DNA of 64,000 nucleotides from Pristionchus mayeri (taxonomy: Eukaryota; Nematoda; Chromadorea; Rhabditida; Neodiplogasteridae), in contig BTRK01000001.1 of NCBI GenBank assembly GCA_036245805.1, positions 14,694,001 through 14,758,000 on the forward strand. The letters run 5' to 3'. Positions 34,301 to 44,742 of this stretch are shown in pieces. The first letter of the stretch is position 1. The number at the start of each line of letters is the position of its first letter. The position numbers and the translations under genes are program-made. Under the pieces are notes generated by a model that saw nothing but the letters and a program-made list of their open reading frames with translations, was not told the DNA's origin and did no database searches.

Positions 34301-37300
34301 AATATATGTTCCAGCCAGAAATCGACCGTTTTCTTTTAAATTTAAATACTTGTTTCAAATCTTCAAACTACACTTTCAGCCACTGCACATTGCCTACACG
34401 ACGACTGTGCAGTCAGACCGTCCGTCACTGCACAACAAGGCTGCGAGAAAGTGAGCGATACTTGGCACAAGGTCGGATGAGAACCAAAAAAAAAACTTTT
34501 TCTCTAGTATGTTTACAGTAGTTTTCAAAAAGCGTACAAGATGCTTCTGTGAAAGTCATGGATTTATGTGTGAGATGGTGCACAACGAAGTTGACCACGA
34601 TAAACACACTCGAGAAACCGTTATTGCAAATTTTCAAAAATAATGGTGTTAAAGACCCTTCTGGGTATTGTTCGACTCTTAGGCAAACGGGTTCGTAACG
34701 GTACTTTTGTGGCTCTCATAAGACGGTTCTCATCCGACGTAATGTCGTGCGATACTCGGCATTATATTCTTAGACTCCTCAGTTTAATCAAGCAAAGATA
34801 AGAAATTGTTCTTCACCTTAACATTTCATGATAATACAAAACAAAACAAAAACAAACAAACACGACTCAGAATCTCCCAATGGGCACGCCGCTGGGGGTG
34901 GCTTCGAGTAGATCGCTGGAAATGCGCCTCACACGCGGTGGAAGTCGACGAAATGAGCGAAGACATCGACGAGCATGACGAGATCTTCGAGCCAGAAGAC
35001 GTAATCGATTATATGGACGATGTCGTCCCCAGTGCCCCGCAGTTCATGGCGGACCTATCGTCGTTGGTCGTCTTTAAGCGGGAGAAAAGGGAGAAGAGAA
35101 AGGTGAGGATTTGTTGAGCACTTTTGAATCAAAACAAATGCATTTTTATTCTACCGCACCTGCAATGGACAAATTGAGAAACGTCGTCGCTGTTTCGAAG
35201 ATGAGTCTCTCAAGCAACCACTTTTCCATCCATCTGATCAATCAATGGAGAAGGAGGATGAGGTGCAAAGTATTAGGTTGAGCCTAAAGTTTTGCGCGAT
35301 TTTGACTAAAGTGCATCATGATATCTAACATTGTTCGTTGTTGCTCAATCAACTCAGATCTTTTAGTGCTAGATAGGGGCATTTAAACTCTCTTTAGCGC
35401 ACACTATCATAGATCTGTCCGACCAAGGGAAATAAAACAGCGATGCAGCAAACTTCATCTGGCTAACCAACGACATTACTTTTCAAAGTATTATAATTTC
35501 TTTTTGAACGGAGATAGGACCCTACGTTAACGACAGTTGTAAAGCGAGACTGGCCTATATTGTGCTGGTAATGTTGAGACTGATCAGCCATTAAGGGCCT
35601 ATTAGAAATATGCGCGGAATCAGAATTTTAGTTTTCATGACGAATGTCAAAATAAGTTTTAGGGGTACTGTATCTACCGATAGTTCTTGAGATTTCAATT
35701 ATTTATGAATGTGAACTACCTTTATAGTACACGTCAAAATTCCATTTGGGAGAGAATGCGGATCTCCATTCATGAACAGGGTTTTTCGGAATTTAGGTGT
35801 CCAATGTAGAACATCTAAATACACACTTTTGCCTTTTTTGTGCTAGCCACGTGGCTGGGTGGTTCTTTCGTGCTAAAATTAAAGAACAAACCATAGCCTA
35901 TCACTCACTAATTAGGAATATTCTGGAGGAATATTCTGGATATTTTTTTCTAGGGTGAACCGTGCCTTACGGCCCTCCATATCAGCGTTTTCGACATTTT
36001 CATTGAAAAATAATTCAGGTACAAATGTCACTTTTTTAGATGAGAAAGCCAAATGGGCTCTTAAATATCGTTGCAATAGAGAACCCTGTAAATATTGATA
36101 ACAGCGCCCATATGTAGCTCTCAGTCTCGTTAATTCGCGAAACAGGTGATTTGTTCGAGAGAACTCTGATTTTCCTGAGTACCCGTGATTCATTGACCTA
36201 TACGAAGCGTATAATGAATTCCATAGTTCTCTTTTTGGTACTAGGTAGTGCACGCCTCGGGCTTCTGAATAAACTTTATGAGCTTCTATCTAAAAATTTC
36301 TCGGCAAAGTACAGCAATTTAAAAGAAAATCAATATTTTTCTGAGAAATCCAAAGTTACGAAGACCTTGATTTCTCGCAAAGTAGAGATGCTCTCTTTAA
36401 AATATATTATTCCAAAGGTTGAACATATACAAACATCAGGACAGTAGATGGTTATTTTAGCAAAAGTAACTGCACGAACTCAAAGTTGATCGTCAAAATC
36501 GCGCAAAACTTTAGGCTCAACCTAATAAATTAATCAAAATTCTAAAAAAAATGCAAAGGAATAACAATTGACAGATAACAAGGAATCTTCGGGTGAAACT
36601 GTAGGTCATAATGACTCAAAAGTACATGCTTCAAAAAGTGATATTCAGCCCATCCGTCTCTCCTCTCTTCACACTCAATGCGTCGCAAGCATTCGATTCC
36701 AGCCAGTCTGTGGTTTACTTCGGCTCTTCATGCCTCAATTTCCTTGTTTTCCTCCCGCTTGGAGGGTCACGCAGGACGACGCGAGATTCATTTTCGGTAG
36801 GGTGTTTAATAAACAATTATATTGTTTTAAGTAGATATTAATACAATATGCGTTTAATAAAGGCAAATCGCAGGATATAAACTGAACTTCCCAGTGATAG
36901 CCAGATATCGTGACGATGAGTTGGAGCTGTGCGAGGATTCTAGGTTTTGCTTATTAATGCTTTTTGTTTTGGGTCTGCATTTTTAAGCATGTCACGAGTG
37001 AATAGCCATAATGCGAGGGGATCGACTTCGAAATAAAGATCTTTTAAAAAACATACGGTATTTTCAGTACCAATTCTCGATTTCCTAACAATGAAGAAGA
37101 AATACCAGGAATCGGCGAATTCATTTATGAATTTTGCACAATATGCTACAGCGAAATGAGTCTGACAAGCAATTATTCGGTAATTTAGTATTATATTCTT
37201 CAAGTGTGTGGCGTCCGTCTGTCAATCGTTATTTGTTTCATACTGTTCAATCGTATAACTTTGACCTGTTGTATTATCTAAATGTCTTCCTTCCAGCTCA

Positions 37301-39120
37301 TTCATCCCTTCTCGCTCTCATGTAGCCACTGTTTCTGCACCTCGTGCTGGTTATCACACATATTAGAGTCAATCTACAATCGCAAACTTCCAGCGTCATG
37401 TCTGGTGTGTTAAAGATGATACATTCGAGCAACATAATGCAAATTCAGGATCCTGACTGCCCATGTACCCTCTCAGTCTCGGCCGCTGCAGCGCTACTTG
37501 ATTCCCCTTCTCTCGACATCTACGAGAAAGAGTTGATTGATGTTCTGACTAAAGAGGGAAAGCTCCTTACATGCCCGCTGTGCAGTAAAATGCACTTCAA
37601 TTCAGGGCGAGTTTAATGCATATGTGATTTAATTTTTACACTGTATTTATACTTTAGATCACGCACTCTCACATGTTCATGTGGCCTTGAGATGTGCACC
37701 CATTGCTCGCAAGAACATCACTTTCCCGTAGGATGCGATGCTTTCAGACAGTACATCACCTATATCCGTAAGCTTGGTGAGCATTTTTTTTCTTTTTCAA
37801 GGGAATCTCAAACGTATTATGCCGATACATTTTAAGACGACATTATTTCACATTATGAACATGATGAGAGTTACTTGCTGTTCAGGATTCAGCAATTCCT
37901 ATTCCTCCCATCACATCGTATACTCCATCAGCAACTGCGTGCGATGTCCGGCGTGCAAATCAATCTTCCAGTTAGGGCGAAGCAGCACGATGTATATCAA
38001 CTATTTAAAAATATATATATTTTAAAACAAATACATGATCAGATGCAACTTCATGCACTGCCGTTGTGGCGTGCTATTCTGCTATCACTGCAATCAGCGT
38101 TACACTGAAGCGCACAGACATTGCAAGGGCGGACCGAATTTGGTGCGTTGCTTTTCACGTCAATCAACAAGCAGATGATGATTCGACAAAGCTAAATGCT
38201 CTATCGTGAATTGCATTCGAGTGAATTATGTATACCAGCAAAACAACTTCGGGTGAATAATTCAAATAAGAACATTTCAGAAAATTGATTTGACCGATGT
38301 GATTGAACAGAAGAGTTGCAGTCTACTGGCGCCTTCGCTGCTGGCGTTTGCCGTTCAGACGAGGGTACAATGAGACTAGGTCGGATGAGAACTACCGCGT
38401 CATGTCGACTTTAAAATATCAAACGCGGCATGATGCAATTGTTTTCGTCCGACATATAAAGTGCCGGGTACAATTGTCAATAATATAATATGATTACATC
38501 ATTAACTGTAAATATTTTTTTTGAATATTTTTAGGTTTTTTTACATATTGTACTGCGTCGCTGATTCTCGTAACGAACTTTATAATGTTAAAATAAAAAC
38601 AAGATGTAATTGTTAAAATCATAATATTTTTGTTTCAGATGTCGTTTCTCGAGCGGCGTAAAGAATTAAGGAAACGAATAGCTGGTTTACCCACACTGCG
38701 GAGAATTCAAGGTGATCGATCGATCGCGAAGGTGCGTCAAATCCCTATTATCAATGAGTTACTTTTTGATTATGATTCGTTCGTTTTAAAGTTCATCCGT
38801 AATATGGAAGTCTGGATGATATTGTCCAAATTATGAAACGAATGATTGCTATTCAGTTATTTTTCGTCCTCGAACTCTGCTATTTGAATTCCCGCCGATG
38901 TTCGACTTCAAAGTTTCTCGCTTCGAAACTTCGTTTCTCGCTGGAGACATTCTTCAATAGAGTGTTAGTGTTCCGAAATTTTTTCCAGCTTTTATTATGT
39001 TTTGATATTTCAAATCATTTGAAGAATTGTAAATTTTTACATTTCAGACATTGCGATATTAACACGAGGATACTGGAACTAGAACAATTACACGAGTCCA
39101 TTGACTCGTGGAGCAAGTAA
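31317..39120 (+). CDS. RBR-type (RING1-IBR-RING2) E3 ubiquitin ligase-like protein
   Basis: About 720-740 residues from 21 exons: 31317-31388, about 31900-31951, 32046-32186, 32311-32381, 33924-34016, 34110-34209, 34380-34450, 34871-35102, 35179-35262, 36649-36796, 36874-36943, 37068-37179, 37297-37404, 37449-37606, 37658-37776, 37886-37991, 38043-38142, 38281-38364, 38639-38731, 38857-about 38965, 39048-39120. RING1: CTICYSEM...CSHCFCTSCW...SCL. IBR: CPLCSKMHF...CSCGLEMCTHCSQEHHFPVGC. RING2: CPACKSIFQLG...CNFMHCRCGVLFCYHCNQ, where the Cys after NFMH is the probable thioester cysteine. N-terminal half: basic start HRRRFR, an HDYNVDYSLNKKKRW block and an acidic stretch (DIDEHDEIFEPEDVIDYMDD). 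A TTTGTAG just before the ATG could be a trans-splice acceptor. Doubts: exon 2 runs into a hairpin insertion without an in-phase donor, intron 14 starts GC, and the last donor is unclear. Mariner and hAT-like elements lie in introns 9 and 4. Confidence 0.75.
31952..32033. repeat. Hairpin element of the CTCTCTCG family (H4), at the end of RBR exon 2
   Basis: TCTCGCTCTCTCCATATCAT and ACACTCTCTCGCTCACTATG pair with GTGTGTGATGTGGAGAGAG downstream. It starts right after the codons for EQW of exon 2 and probably removed the original donor. Confidence 0.65.
32402..33789. mobile_element. hAT-like TIR element in RBR intron 4
   Basis: Ends TAGGGTTCTCTTATTGGAAT and, inverted, ATTCCAATAAGAGAACCTTA. The adjoining 8 bases GGTATTTC and GTCATTTC could be a diverged 8-bp target duplication. 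Length 1.39 kb; only short frames, so non-autonomous. A 130-bp MITE with the same ends lies at 39576-39705 and has a perfect 8-bp duplication. Confidence 0.72.
34464..34735. mobile_element. MITE of the CACTAGGTCGGATGA family, in RBR intron 7
   Basis: Left end GGCACAAGGTCGGATGAGAA; right end GGTTCTCATCCGACGTAATG. About 270 bp; the interior is unrelated to the 90-bp members. Confidence 0.65.
35273..36525. mobile_element. Mariner-like element family B, copy 2, in RBR intron 9
   Basis: Begins TTAGGTTGAGCCTAAAGTTT and ends in the inverted form, with TA on both sides (35271-35272, 36526-36527). Colinear with 29937-31200 with scattered differences. Insertion is only about 10 bp after the exon 9 donor (GAG|GTGCAA). 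Confidence 0.9.
38372..38468. mobile_element. Compact MITE of the CACTAGGTCGGATGA family, in RBR intron 18
   Basis: GACTAGGTCGGATGAGAACT at the left; GTTTTCGTCCGACATATAAA with GTGCCG at the right. The core pairs CCGCGTCATG with CGCGGCATGA. Confidence 0.65.
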
Positions 39121-39898
39121 TTTTCTTTCGACTCAAATTCGTTAATGTTATTGTTATGAAGAAATAAGTCCCGAATGCATAAAATATCACAAAGGATTTG
39201 AAAACTAAGACAACAAACATATAAGAGAACAGTCGCGCCAATTTAGGGAATTTCCACTCTAGTGATGTAACTGATATATGATTTGTTACAACTTGTTGGT
39301 GTGATGAATAGATTGCTCCTAATCTAGCGATACCCGAATGATTGATGATGGATGAGAAGATCTACACGTCAAGAGATGGGTTAGGAAGAGACGAGGTGTG
39401 TAGCGCCCCGACGAAGACATTGTCTTGCTGGTTGCTACAAAATCATCATCGTAATGCTGATGTTCGACTAATGTCGCTCTATTATGTCTTAACTTAAAAT
39501 AATTCCACATCAACCTTCGAGATATGGCACCATGGTCGCCTCATTCTAAACACTCTATCGACTGCGTGTCGTGAGTAGAGTTCTCTTATTGGAATGGTTG
39601 TTCATCATTTGCAGATATATTTCATGTTCGCTATACATAGAGGCTATATAGTGTACATAAACATACCTGATAATTATACAAAACCATTCCAATAAGAGAA
39701 CCATAGTCGTGAGAGTTCATAATGAAGAGACCGTGGTATCATTTCTCGAACTCGAAAAGTCGACTTCGGTGAGACGACTACTTCAAGATGAAGTTTATGA
39801 AGATGAATTGTATAATATTCCCCTTTCGTTTCTTTGTTCTTTTTGTATGACTCCCATTGTTTTATTTTCGACCTGGATAAGAATGATGATGATAACAC
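39121..39898. other. Intergenic between convergent RBR and kelch genes
   Basis: Contains the hAT-like MITE (39576-39705). The kelch gene's last exon must lie here, but I could not fix its borders; a minus-strand frame around 39720-39860 is open but unlike kelch sequence. Confidence 0.45.
39576..39705. mobile_element. hAT-like MITE with 8-bp target duplication
   Basis: TAGAGTTCTCTTATTGGAAT...ATTCCAATAAGAGAACCATA, flanked by GTCGTGAG at 39568-39575 and 39706-39713. Its ends match the 1.39 kb element at 32402-33789, so one source could move both. Confidence 0.8.
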
Positions 39899-41112
39899 AT
39901 CATGGGCGCTCGCCATGTCCAAGTGTCCGTCTCTGGATCGTACATCTCCACGGTGGATTGGGCGGAAATTCCTTCGGAAGACTCCTTGAACCCGCCAAAG
40001 ACGAGCAGCTTCCCACAGGAAACAGTAATCCCCGGCGAACTTCTGGAAAGAAGTTCATACGATAGAAAGGGAAAAAACTAAACAAAAACAAACATTTATC
40101 TTTGATTGCGACCTAGATATTGATTCAAGAACTGGTAATCTTTGAACTGTCCTATTCTTTAGATAAATATGTTTTAAACGATTACGCTCCGGAAGTTCTA
40201 AAAGTTGCAGTTCCAAAGCATATGTCCTCTATAAATATACAAACCGTGCTGTTCGCATGCACTTGAGTGCAGTCCACGTGTTTGAAACCGGATCATATCG
40301 CTCTACAGAGCGCATGTAGTGGGGATGGTGCCTGAAATGAAATTTTCGTTGCCTGCCCGACACTGATATTTCAGTGACAATATTGTATTTTTTTGTGTAC
40401 ATGTCTATAGTTTACAACCAATTTCACCGCTCATAGGATGTCAGATTATCGCCGCTTAAACGCTGGTTTTATGCGCAATATTACCACCATCGTTTCTCAT
40501 TTGCTGAGATATCTTTATTCTGCGTTATGCCTGAGAATGAAGAGGAGCCATACGTTGCATGACTCTTACAGAACGCCGCAACGACTAATTGCGAATTTTA
40601 TGTGCAAAATCATAAAATAACCCACCCTCCGACAACGTAGATCATGCCTCCGAGCACCGCGGCTGCTGCGCCGGCTCTCTGGTACTTCATAGGTGCGATA
40701 GGTTTCCAGCTGCAATTGGGTATTGCCTGTAGGGACAATTTGCATGCATAATGTCGATGTACCTTCATCAAATTTTAACGTTAACCGTTAACACGACTTT
40801 TCAACTTCGCGGTTTCCCCACGTGGTTGATTAACAAATTTAAATTGAAAATTTTAACATTCAATGTTGCCTTATTTATCCGGGGGCGATACAGTCGCTTG
40901 TCAGTTCATCAGTGTTGTCACATTGATATTACTATGAGCACGCTAATAAGCTACTGTAGCGATTTGCTTGGGTCAGATTTATCGATATATACCTATCGGT
41001 TTCTGGATCGTACTCCTCTCCGTCATCCCAAGTATTTGAAGTGTCGTGCCCGCCGAACACTGAAATATTATGCTGAAATATTAAAAAGTCGAGGAGGAAT
41101 TCCTCCTAGGGT

Positions 41113-41355
41113 AGAAAAAGTCGGGGAGGAGAAAAAGGAGAACTTTGAAATTTTGAATTCGCGCCGTTTTAGGTTGTCCGCTCTATCTTGTTTCTCCGTG
41201 GACCAACCGATTTGAAACTTGAGATTTGCGTTTCTCAGGGTCAGAAATACCCCTATTTCAATTTGTAAGTGGACAGCTTCAAAGAGAGCGAATTAGTGAA
41301 AATGGAGCGAATTCAAAATTCGAAAGTTCTCCTTTCTCCTCCTCCGACTTTTTCC
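41113..41355. repeat. Fold-back element in a kelch intron
   Basis: AAAAAGTCGGGGAGGAGAAA and GAACTTTGAAATTTTGAATTCG are matched inversely by CGAATTCAAAATTCGAAAGTT and TTTCTCCTCCTCCGACTTTT. Non-coding; between two kelch exons. Confidence 0.65.
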
Positions 41356-41689
41356 ACCCGATTTTTTTCCCTCTTCTCCTTCCTCCCCCCACTTTTCCGC
41401 AGCATAAGTTTCCTCGAAACTATTCAATGATTCTGAAGTTTAATTTCAGAAAGATAAGTTAAAGGAGCTCATTGATACAATTTTGAGAAACACGAATTGT
41501 TCGTCATCACTTTTTCAAATCTCGTCACTGTACCCATTTAAGTAAATATTCGAACATATTTTTGAAGGAAATTTGATCACATTGGATTACCGTAGAGTTT
41601 TCCGTTGAGAGCGCAGACAGCAGTGGATGAACGATGCTTTGACATCTCGCAGAGCGTAGACCACTCTGAAAATGAAAAGGTAAAACAGG

Positions 41690-41775
41690 TAAAGGTGCAG
41701 CCACGTCAAGCGATTTTACAGTCGTGAAGAGTGAGGACAACTTCGCTATGTAGTGTAGTGCGGTGAACCCAACTA
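41690..41775. repeat. Short dispersed repeat (see 12588-12668)
   Basis: GGTGCAGCCACGTCAAGCGA, TTTTACAGTCGTGA and GTAGTGTAGTGCGG correspond to sequence in palindrome 1. Confidence 0.5.
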
Positions 41776-42035
41776 CTCTAGAATGACCACTCTAATTTTA
41801 CGCCTGGATCTCACATCGAATATGCATATTGGTTCTTTCGTAAATTTCTTCGCATTTTAAAAATAACATGAAGTGAATAGTGAAATATAAATGAAATGTA
41901 AGTACCTCGAGTGTCCAAATTGAAGGATTGCAGAAACGCGTTCGGCTGGTAGTTAGCGTGCGTTCCGCCAACAACATATCTGAAAGGTTGCAAATCATCA
42001 CATACTAGGCATATCTATTCCCAGGAAATCCGTGA

Positions 42036-42200
42036 AATCTATTAATTCCTATTAATTCAAATCTATTAATTCATCTATTAATTATTAAGAAATCTGTTAA
42101 TTAATTATTAATTAATTATTAAGTCTTAATAATTAATTCTTAATAATTAATTATTAATTATTAAGAAATCTATTAATTCAGGAAATAGTCTATTAATTCC
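42036..42200. repeat. ATTA-rich low-complexity tract
   Basis: Irregular runs of TTAATTAATTATTAATTA type words, with CTATTAATTC repeated at the edges. Lies between two kelch exons. Confidence 0.85.
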
Positions 42201-42506
42201 GTGCGCTCTCTCGCCTGGCTGGCAGGGAAAAAACGTAATAAAGGGAGTATTTTCTTGAAATATATCACTGGTAGTATAGACGTCTTCGAGGAGAATATGG
42301 ACAATAAGCAATAACACAACACACAAAAATGCTGATAAAACCCAGGAATAGCACTCACATGGCATTGTCTATGACACCAGTGGAAACATATTCCCGTTCG
42401 AGGTGCGTCGTAGGTGTCTAGAAAGCGAGCACTGATCAAGCAAAGTCAATGAATCTTATTCGAATATTTTTCCAATTTTCCTTGGAAATAATCAGTTTTG
42501 GGTATA

Positions 42507-44742
42507 GGTATATATCACGCGTCTTCTGAGAGAATACATGAAAAGGATCCACCTGAGGAACTAGCTGCAAAAGTTTGAGCAATATCGAAAAGAAAATTAT
42601 GGTAGAGTCCAGTGAAGACGGGAAAAACTTTTATACTAGCGATTTGTCCTGGAACCGGCTTTTAGGCATTTTCCGGACTTGGTTCAATCAATAATCAATC
42701 AATCAATATTTATCACGTCATGCGTTAACGCAAGATGAGGAAGGGTCGGTATTCTTCAGCAGTTGCGTTCCACCATCTCGCTCCAATAGTTCTTCTGAGA
42801 TCATCTCTCCATCGGGGTTTAGGCTGACCCGGTGAGCGCGTCCTGTTGTAAGGTATCCACATAGTAGTCGCTCTGCTCCATTCTTCCATATCCATTCGTC
42901 GCAGTTTCAACGCCCAAATTGCCTTCCTTCTCATAGCCTCCTGATTCCAGTCACGGACTCCTGTTGCGTTGCGGATGTTCACGTTCCTCCATCGATCTCG
43001 CAAGCTGATTCCGAGTTCCGGCTCTGACGTAACATGGTTCATTTTTGAGCTACAGTAGCCAGCTTTTGCTCAAAATGCGCGGAAAATTATTTTAAGAAAC
43101 TTTCATGTTCACACCAAAGCGGGGTGAGTGCGAAATCACGTTGAAAATATCGAAAAACCGGGTCGAGATTCATAAAAAAATTCATATCTCGCTTGGAACC
43201 CCGCCTTTTAGTAGATTTTGATTGAAGTTTCAGAATCTACGTACCCATATTAGTCAAGGAAAAATGCGAGTGAGAGTCCGTAGGGTGAGAATATGTTACG
43301 CTAATGCAAAATGTGTGCTCAGTTCGCTAATTCGTGATTTTCAATTTCTTATGCTTAAGCCATAATCGCTCAGATATATATTTTATTTCATAATTTGATT
43401 GTTACTAACCAACATATGCTGTATTCCGTTGAAAAAATTAAAGATTTCCACATTTCTTGAAACTCATATTTTTCACCTCGATATTTCTCAAATTTGCAGG
43501 TTTCAAACTCAACATTTCGAGGATCTTACCCGTCTTAACTATACGGATCTTATAGCATGCTAAGCCATGAGTAATATTTTTCGGTATGGACCTACTCGAC
43601 GATTTTTAAAATCTAATTTTTGACCCTCGAAAACGCACGATCGAGCGTGTCGGAAATATCCAAAATTCGATAGTGAGGTTAATTTTGCGAATTATGGTTG
43701 TTTATAAGTTGTAAAAATGTTTTCGCAACCTCCGGCTTAAACTACTTTCGAAACGCAACAATTTTCACGTTTTTTCGGAAATGTCATTTTCTCACTCTCG
43801 AATAATTCGCAAATTTAGAAACAAAAGCAATGGCGAATTTCGCACATGTTGTTTACTGCATAGTTCAAGAAAACATTTTCACAACTTATAAACAACCATA
43901 ATTCGCAAAATTAACCTCACTATCGAATTTTAAATATTTCCGACACGCTCGATCGGGAGTTTTCGAGTGTCAAAAATTAGATTTTAAAAATCGTCGAGCA
44001 GGTCCATACCAACAAATATTACTCATGGCTTAGCATACTATAAGATCCGTATAGTAAAGACGGGTAAGATCCTCGAAATGTTGAGTTTGAAACCTGCAAA
44101 TTTGAGAAATATCGAGGTGAAAAATATGATTTCCAAGAAATGTGGAAATCTTTGATTTTTTCAACGGAATACAGCATATGTAGGTTAGTAACAATCAAAT
44201 TATGAAATAAAATATATATCTGAGCGATTATGGCTTAAGCATAACAAATCGAAAATCACGAATTAGCGAACTGAGCACACATTTTGCATTAGCGTAACAT
44301 ATTCTCACCCCTACGGACTCTCACTCGCATTTTTTCTTGACTAATATGGGTACGTAGATTCTGAAACTTCAATCAAAATCTACTAAAAGGTGGGGTTCCA
44401 AGCGAGATATGAATTTTTTTATGAATCTCGACCCGGTTTTTCGATATTTTCAACGTGATTTCGCACTCACCCCGCTTTGGTGTGAACATGAAAGTTTCTT
44501 AAAATAATTTTCCGCGCATTTTGAGCACAAGCTGGCCGCTGTAGCTCAAAAATGAACCATGTTACGTTAGAGCCGGAACCAAGTCCGGAAAATGCCTAAA
44601 AGCCGGTTCCAGGACAAATCGCTAGTATAAAAGTTTTTCCCGTCTCCACTGGACTCTACCATAACTTTCTTTTCGATATTGCTCAAACTTTTGCAGCTAG
44701 TTTCTCCGGTTCATGCAATCTCTCAGAAGACGCGTGATATAG
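42507..44742. mobile_element. Large fold-back element with a LINE fragment nested in one arm
   Basis: Ends TATATCACGCGTCTTCTGAG and, inverted, CTCAGAAGACGCGTGATATA. The arms run inward through TGGTAGAGTCCAGTG, AACCGGCTTTTAGGCATTTT and GCGGGGTGAGTGCGAAATCA to a centre near 43850. The right arm reads through GAACCAAGTCCGGAAAATGC uninterrupted; the left arm is broken there by the LINE piece 42692-43017. It lies in a kelch intron. Part of its right arm is copied again at 54740-55386 as the outer end of palindrome 2. Confidence 0.8.
42692..43017 (-). mobile_element. 3' fragment of an RTE-like LINE
   Basis: The minus strand reads ISLRDRWRNVNIRNATGVRD, WIPYNRTRSPGQPKPRWRDD and GARWWNATAEEY, the same C-terminal region as the LINE at 22560-24800, then CATGACGTGATAAATATTGA and a (TGAT)n-like tail. 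The short 5' truncation and simple-repeat tail are typical of RTE insertions. Confidence 0.85.

Noticed and set aside
29937..36525. Conserved minus-strand protein in family B elements
   Set aside because: The similar frames in the two copies follow from their overall DNA similarity; no transposase motif is present.
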